Shown in pieces: positions 1-8,112 of a stretch of 32,534 nt of DNA. Positions within the stretch are counted from its first letter, which is position 1; every line of letters starts with the position of its first letter. Made by a program: the position numbers and the translations under genes. Origin of the DNA: Alphaproteobacteria bacterium (GTDB taxonomy: Bacteria; Pseudomonadota; Alphaproteobacteria; WRAU01; Hepatincolaceae); the NCBI GenBank assembly GCA_947460385.1, contig CANHGT010000009.1, forward strand, positions 1-32,534, given 5' to 3'. The notes beneath the pieces were generated by a model. The model did not search any database and had not been told where the DNA came from. It worked only from the letters and a program-made list of their open reading frames with translations.

Positions 1-1614
1 GTGTTAGAGAACAACATTTTTACCTTGCAAGTATCTAAAACACAAGGCGATGACCTGTTTGCAGAAAGCAATAAAGCACTATTATATAGTGATGTAAAAT
101 GCTTTGTGCAACAAATTTTTACTTTTCTTCATATTAAGAAAATTTGCTACAACCTTAAAGATTTTTTACAATTTTTTAACATCAATTATGTTGAAAGTTT
201 TGATGACACAATGCTCATGGCATATTTAATTGATGGAGTATCTATAAGTACCAACTTAAAAGAATCGCTTCAATTTTATTGTGAAAAACAATACTTAAAC
301 TATGATTTTGATAATAAAGTTTATTATACTGATATCATTTATAATTTGCATCACATATACCAAAAGCAACTTGTGTTACAAAAATGTAGCTATTTATATG
401 AATCAGTAGACAAGCCTTTAATTTTTACTTTAATAAAAATGCAAGAAAATGGTGTTTTAGTTTCTAAAGATGAACTGAAGAAGTTATCACAAGAATTTTT
501 AGTGGTGGCCAAAGATACAGAAGAGAAAATTTTTAGTATTGCGGGGGAGAATTTTAATTTATCTTCTCCTAAACAAATAGGGGAAATTTTATTTACTAAG
601 TTGCAAATAAAGGGTAAGAAAAATAAAAGTGGTTCTTGGAAAACAGGTGCATCCTTTTTAGAAGAATTAGCCGAAGAAGGCATTGAAATTGCCAAATTAC
701 TTTTAACTCATAGGCAGGTTAACAAATTAGTTAATACTTATACCGAACCACTTGGCAATAAAATTAACAGCACCACAGGTAGAATCCACTCTACATTTTT
801 ACAGTGCCATGTAACAACGGGGAGATTATCTTCTATTGAACCTAATTTACAAAATATTCCTGTAAGAACTAAGGAAGGCAAACGCATTCGCAATGCTTTT
901 ATAGCCAAAGATGGATATTCTTTATTGTCTTTAGATTATTCCCAAATAGAGCTAAGAATTTTAGCAGTTATAGCATCGGTTAAGAATCTAGAGGAAGCAT
1001 TTTTACAGAATGCCGATATTCATAAAGCTACTGCATCTAAAATATTTAATATACCCCTTATTGATGTAACCCAAGAGCAACGTTCAAAAGCTAAGGGTAT
1101 TAATTTTGGTATTATTTATGGACAAACCATGTATGGCTTAGCTAGTGCTTTGAATATAGATAAAGACTTAGCTAGCATATACATACAAGAATATTTTATT
1201 AAATATCCAGAAATTAAAACTTATATGGAACAAACCATCAATGTTGCCCAAGAAGATGGCTATGTAAAAACTTTGTGGGGAAGAAAGTGTATTATTAAAG
1301 ACATTGATTCTTCTAACTTTACCTTAAGGAACTTCGCCCAAAGATCAGCAATTAATGCTAGAATACAAGGAACGGGTGCAGATATTATAAGAAAAGCTTT
1401 AAACATGTCAATGGATTTTATTGTTAGCAATAATTACGACGCTAAAATTATTCTACAAATTCACGATGAAATATTAGTAGAAGTGAAGGACGAAATAGCA
1501 CAAGATTTATCTGCAAAGCTTACCAATATTATGGAAAGTGTTTGTAATAACCTAGATGTGATGATTCCACTAAAAGTAGATAGCAATATAAGTAAACATT
1601 GGCTTAAAAACTAG
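1..1614 (+). CDS. polA: DNA polymerase I, C-terminal part (5' end cut by window)
   Basis: DNA polymerase I fills gaps in replication and excision repair. The reading frame is open at base 1, and the apparent GTG there is probably an internal codon. The 5'-3' exonuclease domain and the start of the 3'-5' exonuclease domain lie outside the window. Visible residues 30-115 match the rest of the exonuclease fold (NLKDF near 52, DDTMLMAYL near 70). The polymerase domain is complete: TTGRLSS at 272-278 followed by PNLQNIPVR; motif A LDYSQIELR with catalytic D312; motif B RSKAKGINFGIIYG at 361-374; motif C QIHDEI with D489. All catalytic polymerase residues are present, so the polymerase should be active. 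Whether proofreading is intact cannot be judged because the first exonuclease motif is not in view. It converges on the Trm112-like gene with only 30 bases between. Confidence 0.96.
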   Translation: MLENNIFTLQVSKTQGDDLFAESNKALLYSDVKCFVQQIFTFLHIKKICYNLKDFLQFFNINYVESFDDTMLMAYLIDGVSISTNLKESLQFYCEKQYLNYDFDNKVYYTDIIYNLHHIYQKQLVLQKCSYLYESVDKPLIFTLIKMQENGVLVSKDELKKLSQEFLVVAKDTEEKIFSIAGENFNLSSPKQIGEILFTKLQIKGKKNKSGSWKTGASFLEELAEEGIEIAKLLLTHRQVNKLVNTYTEPLGNKINSTTGRIHSTFLQCHVTTGRLSSIEPNLQNIPVRTKEGKRIRNAFIAKDGYSLLSLDYSQIELRILAVIASVKNLEEAFLQNADIHKATASKIFNIPLIDVTQEQRSKAKGINFGIIYGQTMYGLASALNIDKDLASIYIQEYFIKYPEIKTYMEQTINVAQEDGYVKTLWGRKCIIKDIDSSNFTLRNFAQRSAINARIQGTGADIIRKALNMSMDFIVSNNYDAKIILQIHDEILVEVKDEIAQDLSAKLTNIMESVCNNLDVMIPLKVDSNISKHWLKN

Positions 1615-1644
1615 CCACACATCTTATGTTATAATCTGTGTTTA

Positions 1645-1818
1645 TTATTCAGCTATAGCCTCTTCTGCTAATAATATTACTATGTCATCTTTAATAGGGT
1701 AATATAGTTTAGCTTGTGCAGAATAAAACATGTTTTTTTCTTCTACATAAACTAATTCTCCACCTGTAACAGGGCATTGTAAAATTTTTAATAGTTCTTG
1801 TATTTGCTCGATCGTCAT
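1645..1818 (-). CDS. Trm112-like protein (YcaR/UPF0434 family)
   Basis: This is a 57-residue protein of the small Trm112 family. Relatives are zinc-ribbon-like partners that stabilise methyltransferases in archaea and eukaryotes; the bacterial role is less clear. The core motif is LQCPVTGGEL, followed by the usual YPI(K/R)DDIxILL ending. The alphaproteobacterial pattern CPVTxG, with one cysteine instead of a zinc-binding set, is seen. A longer frame reaches 1878, but I prefer ATG at 1818: it has AGGA seven bases upstream, and the extra 20 residues (rich in K, I and N) do not fit the family. A CcrM-type GATTC site lies in the leader at 1835-1839. Confidence 0.82.
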   Translation of the reverse strand: MTIEQIQELLKILQCPVTGGELVYVEEKNMFYSAQAKLYYPIKDDIVILLAEEAIAE

Positions 1819-1852
1819 GCAAAAATCCTCATATGATTCATTATTCAAAGTA

Positions 1853-1883
1853 ATTATAACTTTTTTTATAAAAAACATTGCAA
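1853..1883 (-). promoter_or_regulatory. Possible promoter for the Trm112-like gene
   Basis: On the minus strand TTGCAA (1883-1878) is followed after 19 bases by a perfect TATAAT (1858-1853). The spacer is longer than the optimal 17, so this is weaker than the divergent tRNA promoter that uses the same palindromic TTGCAA. The predicted leader to the ATG at 1818 is about 28 bases. Confidence 0.4.
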
Positions 1884-1906
1884 AAAAATTAAAATAATTG
1901 TATTAT
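1878..1906 (+). promoter_or_regulatory. Sigma70-type promoter for tRNA-Gly
   Basis: TTGCAA at 1878-1883, a 17-base spacer, and TATTAT at 1901-1906. Initiation near 1913 would leave about a dozen bases before the mature tRNA 5' end at 1925. It probably also drives the glycosyltransferase gene downstream of the tRNA. Confidence 0.65.
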
Positions 1907-1924
1907 ATGATTAATGTAGCAAAT

Positions 1925-1999
1925 GCGGGTATAGCTCAGTGGTAGAGCGCAACCTTGCCAAGGTTGATGTCGAGGGTTCAAATCCCTTTGCCCGCTCCA
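1925..1999 (+). tRNA. tRNA-Gly (anticodon GCC)
   Basis: The cloverleaf folds fully. The 7-bp acceptor stem GCGGGTA/TGCCCGC contains one T-G pair. The D arm begins GCTC and ends GAGC, around the usual AGTGGTA. The anticodon stem CAACC/GGTTG encloses loop TTGCCAA with anticodon GCC. The T arm has GAGGG, loop TTCAAAT and CCCTT. The discriminator base is T, as expected for glycine, and CCA is genomically encoded (1997-1999). No terminator follows: the next gene starts 13 bases on, so the two are probably cotranscribed and separated by tRNA processing. Confidence 0.97.
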
Positions 2000-2012
2000 T
2001 TTAATATATAAT

Positions 2013-3026
2013 ATGACTAACAAAATAATAAAACGTTATATATATTATTATTTAACTAGTTTTGTTATTTGTACTCCTTTATTGTCCTCTATATATCGTT
2101 ATTTTAGTTATAAAAAAAATTTAAAAATTCTTTTTGCCTTAAAACAACAATACGTTGTTGATAATACTATAGATATGCACCCTAAATTAGATGAATATTT
2201 ACACCTATATGCTAAATTTATTATTATGAATGATTACCATTCTATAATTAAATTAAGAAAATTACACAAACCTTTGTTAAGAATAAGTGATGGTGAAATT
2301 TTTGCTTTTTTAGGTGGGAAAGCTATATCTTGCGTTCAAAACAATAGCGACGCCTTATCTATTGCACTGGCTAATGTATATACTAATAAAAATATTGTAC
2401 TAGGGTTGTTAAAACCATCATTGTCATATATAAATTTAATACGTTATATTAATGAAGCATTATTAGTGTCTGAACCTAAATTTAAAGAATTGTTAGATAT
2501 TATTGCTAAAAATAAGAACATTTATTATTCTGCTTTTGTGAATAGACCAAATAAAATATATGGATTTTTATTGTGGAAAAAAATATGGCAAAATAAAATA
2601 TATGGATTTTTATTGTGGAAAAAAATATGGCAAAATAAAAATGTTTGTATTATTACAGGCAAAGATGGTAACAATGGTAATTTTGATGTTTCTCCATTAT
2701 TTAACAATGTAAAATCTTTAAGTTCTATAGAAATTCCACCTACCAATGTTTTTCTTGAATATGAAAGTATTTTAAAAAAAGCACTAACATTTCCTAAAGA
2801 CACAATTTTTCTTTTAGGCATGGGTTCTACTGCAAAAATAATGCTTGTAGATTTATATAATAATGGTTATAAGGGTTTTGACATTGGGCAAATAGTATCC
2901 CAATGTAATTTTGCCATTGGAATTAATAAAGAACAACCCGAATATATATTAAGACGTATATCAGATAAAAAAGCTTTTTTTCAAGAAGAGCGTAACAGAT
3001 TACTAGCAAGTAACATTAAATTATAG
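2013..3026 (+). CDS. GT-D fold glycosyltransferase (DUF1792-type), with internal 14-residue duplication
   Basis: I assign this 337-residue protein to the GT-D glycosyltransferases from two hallmarks. One is LLRISDGEIFAFLGG at 88-102, whose D93-x-E95 corresponds to the metal-binding DxE of the 'R-x-GDGE' motif. The other is the C-terminal LLGMGSTAKIMLVDLYNNGY followed by GFDIGQI, matching the family's 'G...A..L...G....DIG' ending. Such enzymes add sugars to surface glycans or glycoproteins; donor and acceptor here are unknown. Residues 9-28 are hydrophobic and could anchor the N-terminus in the membrane. The segment NKIYGFLLWKKIWQ occurs twice in tandem (about residues 180-207), encoded by two identical 42-bp units, an unusual recent insertion that keeps the frame. 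There is no clear Shine-Dalgarno. It sits 13 bases after tRNA-Gly. Confidence 0.7.
   Translation: MTNKIIKRYIYYYLTSFVICTPLLSSIYRYFSYKKNLKILFALKQQYVVDNTIDMHPKLDEYLHLYAKFIIMNDYHSIIKLRKLHKPLLRISDGEIFAFLGGKAISCVQNNSDALSIALANVYTNKNIVLGLLKPSLSYINLIRYINEALLVSEPKFKELLDIIAKNKNIYYSAFVNRPNKIYGFLLWKKIWQNKIYGFLLWKKIWQNKNVCIITGKDGNNGNFDVSPLFNNVKSLSSIEIPPTNVFLEYESILKKALTFPKDTIFLLGMGSTAKIMLVDLYNNGYKGFDIGQIVSQCNFAIGINKEQPEYILRRISDKKAFFQEERNRLLASNIKL
2549..2632 (+). repeat. Perfect 42-bp tandem duplication inside the GT-D gene
   Basis: Bases 2549-2590 and 2591-2632 are identical over all 42 positions, and a third, 8-base start of the unit follows (2633-2640). The unit is 14 codons, so copy number can change without breaking the frame. 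The absence of any silent difference between copies indicates a very recent duplication, or an assembly artefact. Confidence 0.95.
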
Positions 3027-3103
3027 TATTTTGTTCTATATTTTTTAAAAATATCTACTCCTATCAATATTATCAAACTACAAATATCTTAATTCAGCCA
3101 TAC

Positions 3104-3165
3104 TAGATACATGCTTTAACAAGCATATGAATGTGATATGTAATTGTTTAAAAGCAATGTATCTA
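3104..3165. repeat. Long imperfect hairpin in convergent intergenic region (possible bidirectional terminator, sRNA or palindromic element)
   Basis: The 149-base gap between the GT-D gene and prs contains a nearly complete inverted repeat. TAGATACAT (3104-3112) pairs with ATGTATCTA (3157-3165). GCTTTAACAA (3113-3122) pairs with TTGTTTAAAAGC (3144-3155), with two unpaired bases. CATAT (3124-3128) pairs with ATATG (3136-3140), leaving a 7-base loop. There is no T-tract after either arm, so it is not a standard intrinsic terminator. Its position fits shared termination for the two converging genes, or a mobile palindromic element. Upstream, 3042-3058 is a simple AT palindrome. Confidence 0.55.
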
Positions 3166-3175
3166 TAGAAGACTT

Positions 3176-4117
3176 CTAATTACTTAAGAATAACGAAGAA
3201 AGTGAACTTTCTTTATGAATTCTTTTAATACTTTCTGCAATCAAATTAGATGCTGTAATGTATCTAATTTTTTTACTATCTAAAATTGCGGGGGTGGCAT
3301 CTATAGTGTCTGTAGTAATAAACTCTGAAATTCCACTTGCCTCTATTTTAGCTAAGGCATCACCTGAAAAAATTCCATGAGTTACTACTGCTTTTACATT
3401 TTTTGCCCCACGATTCATTAAAGCATTAGCTGCATTACATAATGTTCCTGCAGAATCGGCAATATCATCAATTAAAATACATTGTTTGCCTGATATATCG
3501 CCTACTATGTTCATAACTTCAGATACACCCGCTCTTGGACGTCTTTTATCTATAATAGCAATATCACAACCCAACCATTTAGCTACCGACCTAGCTCTTA
3601 CAACTCCACCTACATCGGGCGATACTAAAACTATTTCTTCTGGATTTGGCAACATTTTTTTAATTTCTTCTATAAATAAAATATTAGCAAATAAATTATC
3701 TACAGGAATATCAAAAAAACCTTGTATTTGTGCTGCATGTAAATCTAACGCTAAAACTCTATCTGCACCCGCTTTGGTAATTAAATTAGCTACTAATTTG
3801 GCTGATATTGGTGAACGAGGACTATTTTTTCTATCTTGTCTAGCATAACCAAAATAAGGCATTACTGCGGTAATACGACTAGCAGACCCCCGTTTTAAAG
3901 CATCAATTGTAACTAGCAACTCCATTAAATTATCATTCACAGGCGATGATGTAGATTGAATAATAAAGGTATCTTCTCCCCTTATGCTTTCTTTAATATC
4001 TACATTAATTTCTTGATCGGCAAACTTCCCTATGTTGGCTTTTGCCAACGGGATACCTAATAATTCCGATATTTTACTAGATAATTTTTTATTAGAATTG
4101 CCTGCAATTAATTTCAT
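3176..4117 (-). CDS. prs: Ribose-phosphate pyrophosphokinase (PRPP synthetase)
   Basis: It makes phosphoribosyl pyrophosphate from ribose 5-phosphate and ATP, the precursor for purine, pyrimidine, histidine, tryptophan and NAD synthesis. The 313-residue length is normal for class I enzymes. Visible motifs in order are: the N-terminal [30 protein letters not shown], which carries ATP-binding arginine and nearby catalytic residues; the [19 protein letters not shown] metal-binding stretch; [11 protein letters not shown] and IIDKRRP; and the PRPP loop [12 protein letters not shown]. The ATG has GGAG six bases upstream. It is the last gene of the operon that starts at 9015, 15 bases behind pgeF, an adjacency common in alphaproteobacteria. 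Confidence 0.96.
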   Translation of the reverse strand: MKLIAGNSNKKLSSKISELLGIPLAKANIGKFADQEINVDIKESIRGEDTFIIQSTSSPVNDNLMELLVTIDALKRGSASRITAVMPYFGYARQDRKNSPRSPISAKLVANLITKAGADRVLALDLHAAQIQGFFDIPVDNLFANILFIEEIKKMLPNPEEIVLVSPDVGGVVRARSVAKWLGCDIAIIDKRRPRAGVSEVMNIVGDISGKQCILIDDIADSAGTLCNAANALMNRGAKNVKAVVTHGIFSGDALAKIEASGISEFITTDTIDATPAILDSKKIRYITASNLIAESIKRIHKESSLSSLFLSN

Positions 4118-4132
4118 TTTTTACTCCATAAA

Positions 4133-4906
4133 TTATTTTAATAAGATAACCGATAATTGTAATCCTCTACTTGCTTCATTTTTATGACAGCTCCGACGAT
4201 GACTAAAAAAATTGTCTTCTTCTAAGTAGGTGTTGTTGGGTAAAACATCAATTTGTGATAGTGATAACCCTAAATTTTTTAACTTATATACAGCGTAACC
4301 TGTAAAATCAAACAAAAATTTGTTGTGTTGAGTGCTTGTAAAAAAACTAGCACTACTGCTATCTTTACTAAAAAAAGCACCGTAAAAACTTTCATCTACC
4401 TCATAACTTTCTTTTCTAATTGAAGGACCTATTGCTACTAACAAATTGCTCACTAAAGAATTTTTTTTCATAAATTCTAATATAGTATTTTCTAAAATTC
4501 CCTCTAATAAACCACGCCAACCCGCATGTACTGCAGAAATAATTTGTAATTTTTTATCTACAAATAGTACAGGTAGGCAGTCGGCCGTTACTACTCCAAT
4601 AGCTAGTTTGTTATCTATAGGGGAATCTCTGCTTAGAATTAAACCATCACCCTCTGAATTGCATATATTATTATTCACCCACAATACTCTATTAGAATGA
4701 ACCTGCTTTAACACAACTATATTTTCACTGTTTATTTGAAATTTATTGGCAATAATGTCTCTATTTTTAATAACGTTTTGTTCTACATCGCCTACATTTA
4801 ATGAAAAATTTAAAGAAGCAAAATTACCTGTACTCACTCCTCCTTCTCTGCCAAAAAAAGCATGCTCTATAAAATCTACCTGAGATAATAATTTAGAGTG
4901 AAACAA
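4133..4906 (-). CDS. pgeF: Purine nucleoside phosphorylase / peptidoglycan editing factor (YfiH/LACC1 family)
   Basis: Family members are cytoplasmic zinc enzymes. E. coli YfiH (PgeF) prevents mis-incorporation of serine into peptidoglycan precursors, and relatives cleave purine nucleosides. The protein has 257 residues, with HAFFGREGGVSTGN near the N-terminus. The metal/catalytic triad is H70 (VHSNR), C110 (VTADCLP) and H127 (VHAGWRG), and the characteristic ending is SHRRSCHKNEASRGLQLS. The start is TTG at 4906, with GAGG five bases upstream; no closer in-frame ATG preserves the family's N-terminal motif. It lies 28 bases after ccrM and 15 before prs. Confidence 0.9.
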   Translation of the reverse strand: MFHSKLLSQVDFIEHAFFGREGGVSTGNFASLNFSLNVGDVEQNVIKNRDIIANKFQINSENIVVLKQVHSNRVLWVNNNICNSEGDGLILSRDSPIDNKLAIGVVTADCLPVLFVDKKLQIISAVHAGWRGLLEGILENTILEFMKKNSLVSNLLVAIGPSIRKESYEVDESFYGAFFSKDSSSASFFTSTQHNKFLFDFTGYAVYKLKNLGLSLSQIDVLPNNTYLEEDNFFSHRRSCHKNEASRGLQLSVILLK

Positions 4907-4934
4907 GAGAACCTCTTTTTTTAATATTTAATTA

Positions 4935-6011
4935 TTATTTATCTGCACAAAAATCATTATAATATTTTTTACGTAAATCATTAATAGAGGTCATTTGCTG
5001 ATTCTTTACAACGAACCAGTAATCCCAACCATTAACATTTTTATTCATTATTTTAGTAGCCACTTGATGAATTGAACCTTTAATATCGCTGTTTTGTAAT
5101 TGTAATGATCCATCTAAGTTTATTATAGCTTGATTTTTTTTAATATGATCGTATAAAACATCATTATTATTTAAAAGATTGGCTTCTATTAAATTGCCCA
5201 AAGAAATTCGTTTTGTAATGACAAAGTGTTTGTATTGGATATTTTCCAAGACTTCCGTTTGGTTAATTCTATCTTGAGCTAATTGAAAATAGGCTGAATC
5301 TAATTCTATTCCAATAAAGTGTCTGTTTAACATTTTAGCTACCGCCCCCGTTGTTCCTGTTCCCATAAATGGATCTAAAACAACATGATGTTCTTGTGTG
5401 GTGGCAAGCAATATTCTAATAAGTAGTTCTTGAGGTTTTTGGGTGGGGTGTGCGGTTTGATTATTAATTTTTAGCCTCTCGATACCCGCACAAATGGGAA
5501 TATTCCAGATACTATTCATTTGCTTATCATCATTTAAAATTTTCATAGAATGATAATTAAAACAATATTTAGTTTCTTTAGTTTTGGTTGCCCAAATAAG
5601 CGTTTCATGGGCATTGGTAAATCTAAGCCCTTTAAAATTAGGCATGGGATTAGTTTTTTGCCAAATTATATCATTTAAAATCCAAAAATCTAAATCTTGC
5701 AATATTTTACCTAAACGAAAAATATTATGATAACTACCAATTAGCCAAATACTGCCACTTGGCTTTAATATTCTATGAACCTCTTTTAACCACGAAGTAC
5801 AAAATTCATCATATAAGGCAAAAGAACTAAATTTATCCCACTTGGCATCTTGCACTCCATTTACTTTTGTTCTATCTGGTCTATAAAGTGTGGAATCTAA
5901 TTGCATATTATAGGGAGGGTCTACAAATGCTAAATCTACCGTGTTTGAAGGAATATTTTTCAGTAGTTCTAAGCAATCACCTAATAATAAATTAATTGGT
6001 TTATTTAGCAT
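4935..6011 (-). CDS. ccrM: CcrM-type DNA adenine methyltransferase (GANTC)
   Basis: This is a beta-class N6-adenine methyltransferase. It has the catalytic DPPY motif at D31-Y34 and, later, the AdoMet-binding DPFMGTG at 213-219. Long stretches match Caulobacter CcrM as I remember it: SYHNIFR, FWILNDI, NPMPNFKG, NAHETLIWA, AHPTQKP. The C-terminal CcrM extension, which contacts DNA, is present: EANLL, DGSLQ, GSIHQ and NGWDYW. CcrM methylates GANTC after replication and times cell-cycle transcription, usually with GcrA, which is not in view. I start at ATG 6011, which shares bases with the TAA of the GT2 gene (TAATG) and gives the family's N-terminal length. A TTG at 6032 would add seven residues and has no better ribosome site. 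A dedicated methyltransferase partner restriction enzyme is not seen. Confidence 0.93.
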   Translation of the reverse strand: MLNKPINLLLGDCLELLKNIPSNTVDLAFVDPPYNMQLDSTLYRPDRTKVNGVQDAKWDKFSSFALYDEFCTSWLKEVHRILKPSGSIWLIGSYHNIFRLGKILQDLDFWILNDIIWQKTNPMPNFKGLRFTNAHETLIWATKTKETKYCFNYHSMKILNDDKQMNSIWNIPICAGIERLKINNQTAHPTQKPQELLIRILLATTQEHHVVLDPFMGTGTTGAVAKMLNRHFIGIELDSAYFQLAQDRINQTEVLENIQYKHFVITKRISLGNLIEANLLNNNDVLYDHIKKNQAIINLDGSLQLQNSDIKGSIHQVATKIMNKNVNGWDYWFVVKNQQMTSINDLRKKYYNDFCADK

Positions 6012-7000
6012 TATTTTTTTAATTTCATCCAAATAAAGAAAAATTTATATAGATTGTATTTATTTTTTAATAATAAGTTATATTTGATTTTTTTAAAAGG
6101 CGAAATTTTATATATTGGGTCATCTAAATTAATATAAAACAAAGACTTAGAAGCTAATTGAAAAAATATTTTACGCTGATTATCTTGCTTTTTAAATAAA
6201 TTTAAAAAAGATAGCATGGTTTTTAACGTTTTAATACTATACAGTGCTTTATAGCTATCCCAAACATTATACTTTATTAAGATGTCTTTAGTAAGTTCCA
6301 TAGACTGAATAATATGCTTCGCTTTATCTATATTAAACCCATTTGTCATAATAGAATTAGCCCTTACATGATAAATATACAAATAAGCATTTACAAAGCT
6401 AATATTTGTAGCCAAAATAATAGTGTGCCAAAAAAATGGAATATCTTCATATAATAGACCTTTGGGAAATTCTATATTATAAGATTGTAAAAAGCTCCGT
6501 TGAAATAATTTGTTCCAAGCAGTTACTCCTGAATGTACAACTAATTGTTTATCGCCTATGCTAGAGTATATTGTACTATCAGACAAATTGCGAGATTTAC
6601 TAATATACTGATTATTTGCTACACATTTTTTATAATTAAAAATTATTACATCTGACTTATCTTGAATGCTTTTGTTATAAAGTATTTCATAAGCATTAAG
6701 TTCTAACTCATCATCGGCATCAAAAAAATGAATATACTCTCCTGTAGCTTGCTTCATAGCATTATTACGACTTTGAGATAAACCTTGATTACTTTGATTA
6801 ATAAGCTTAATTCTTGGGTCTAACTGTTGATTGTTTTTTATAATATCAAGAGTGCTGTCGGTAGAACCATCATTTACAATAATAATTTCAATGTCTGATA
6901 AAGTTTGTTTTACAGCACAATCTATAGCTCTTTGAATATATAAATCAACATTATAGGCAGGAATTATGCAGGTGATTTTAGGCGTTTTAATATTAAGCAT
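6011..7000 (-). CDS. Family 2 glycosyltransferase
   Basis: This is a 329-residue inverting GT-A glycosyltransferase, probably building lipopolysaccharide or another surface glycan. Motifs are IIPAYN at the N-terminus, IIIVNDGSTDST, SQSRNNAM, the metal-binding D94-A-D96-D97 in FFDADDEL, then AWNKLFQRSFL and LLYEDIPFFW, typical of the acceptor-side region. The C-terminus is basic and aromatic (FFIWMKLKK), suggesting peripheral membrane contact. I choose ATG at 7000, which overlaps the end of the GT4 gene by eight bases. An in-frame ATG at 7018 would lie further inside the upstream gene. The stop overlaps the ccrM start, so translation is likely coupled. Sugar specificity cannot be read from the sequence. 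Confidence 0.88.
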   Translation of the reverse strand: MLNIKTPKITCIIPAYNVDLYIQRAIDCAVKQTLSDIEIIIVNDGSTDSTLDIIKNNQQLDPRIKLINQSNQGLSQSRNNAMKQATGEYIHFFDADDELELNAYEILYNKSIQDKSDVIIFNYKKCVANNQYISKSRNLSDSTIYSSIGDKQLVVHSGVTAWNKLFQRSFLQSYNIEFPKGLLYEDIPFFWHTIILATNISFVNAYLYIYHVRANSIMTNGFNIDKAKHIIQSMELTKDILIKYNVWDSYKALYSIKTLKTMLSFLNLFKKQDNQRKIFFQLASKSLFYINLDDPIYKISPFKKIKYNLLLKNKYNLYKFFFIWMKLKK

Positions 7001-8108
7001 TATTTTGCCGTTTATCATCTAATAATCTAACTAATTTTTGTGGAGAAAATTTAATTAAGCAATTATTATAACCAAGCAGTGCTAGCATTTTTGTTTTAGT
7101 TGTATTCTCAATTAACAGGCTAATTGCATTAAATATATTTTCTTTGCCTACTGAATCTAAATAAGACGCATGTTGCCCGCTAATTTCTTTTAAACCACCA
7201 TTGCCCGAACTAATTACAGCACACTTGGCTAAGTGAGATTCAACTGCAACCAAACCAAAAGGTTCTTGTGTTTTAGTGGGAATAACTGATATGGTAGACT
7301 CTTGCATTATATGGAATACTTCCTGCGATGATAAGTTATTCATAATAGTTAACTTATTTTCTAATATCAACTTTTGAATTTCAGGTTTTTTTAATAGCTT
7401 TTGAAAATATAATACATATTTAGACTTGCTAGAGAAGAATGCTCCAACCACAATGGCTGTCCAAGTAGGATATTTAGATAATAACATGGGCAAAGAATCT
7501 AAAAATTCTTCAATACCCTTGTAAGCAAGAGGCTTACCTACAAAGATAATTTGCGACTTTTTCTCTACTACATCTTTATTTGCTAGAAAGGGAGAAATAT
7601 GTCCGTAGGTATTATACATGGTAAAGATACGATCTTTAATCTTAGGATACAAGGCGGTAAGGGAGTTATGTACAAAATCACTAATACAATAAATTTCAGC
7701 AATATGTTTGATATATCTAAAATAAAAAATCTTTCTTAATAGAGAAAATTGCTCTTGAAACCTATTAATAAGGTATTCACCATGTTTAATTAAGGCTACT
7801 TTTATAGTTGGAATACTCTTTTTAATTTCACTAGCCAAAATACAATCTTGATGTATTTCTACCCTAGTAATTTGTAACTGTTTTAGTTGCTCTATAACCA
7901 TTTTATTGTATTTCTTTTTAGAATTATATATTTTATCTATAATGACTAAATTATTGAATTCAATTGGGGTCTCGGTATATGAGGTAAATATTATAATGTC
8001 TTTTTTCCATTTACTATATGTAACATAAGGTAAACCCGCTAAAACTACAGGACGAGTATTTATTTGAGAGCATGGATTATTATAAGGAAAAACAACAGCT
8101 ATTTTCAT
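6993..8108 (-). CDS. Family 4 (GT-B) glycosyltransferase
   Basis: This is a 371-residue retaining glycosyltransferase of the group 1 family. The C-terminal nucleotide-sugar domain shows IIFVGKPLAYKGIEEFL (around 188-204) and the EX7E signature EPFGLVAVE with E282 and E290, followed by SGNGGLKEI. The N-terminus MKIAVVFPYNN is the usual first strand, though the glycine-rich acceptor loop is poorly conserved. It starts four bases beyond the solute-binding gene's stop and overlaps the GT2 gene, so the three are one transcription unit. A role in lipopolysaccharide core or other envelope glycan is inferred from the two adjacent transferases. The donor is unknown. Confidence 0.87.
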   Translation of the reverse strand: MKIAVVFPYNNPCSQINTRPVVLAGLPYVTYSKWKKDIIIFTSYTETPIEFNNLVIIDKIYNSKKKYNKMVIEQLKQLQITRVEIHQDCILASEIKKSIPTIKVALIKHGEYLINRFQEQFSLLRKIFYFRYIKHIAEIYCISDFVHNSLTALYPKIKDRIFTMYNTYGHISPFLANKDVVEKKSQIIFVGKPLAYKGIEEFLDSLPMLLSKYPTWTAIVVGAFFSSKSKYVLYFQKLLKKPEIQKLILENKLTIMNNLSSQEVFHIMQESTISVIPTKTQEPFGLVAVESHLAKCAVISSGNGGLKEISGQHASYLDSVGKENIFNAISLLIENTTKTKMLALLGYNNCLIKFSPQKLVRLLDDKRQNNA

Positions 8109-8112
8109 GGCA

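Noticed and set aside
1615-1644. ACACA/TGTGT stem between polA and the Trm112-like gene as a terminator
   Set aside because: Five weak pairs with a 15-base loop are no better than expected by chance.
1819-1878. Longer N-terminus of the Trm112-like protein
   Set aside because: The extension overlaps its own likely promoter and the tRNA-Gly promoter, and a good ribosome site favours the ATG at 1818.
3042-3058. AT palindrome after the GT-D gene as an intrinsic terminator
   Set aside because: The stem is only A and T pairs with a one-base centre, which would be too weak in RNA to act alone.
1925-3175. Integrated element at the tRNA-Gly 3' end
   Set aside because: I saw no integrase and no second copy of the tRNA 3' sequence in the window, so there is no attachment-site evidence.
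6012-6032. TTG start for ccrM seven codons upstream
   Set aside because: It lies inside the GT2 gene, has no ribosome site, and the ATG at 6011 fits both the TAATG junction and the family's N-terminal length.
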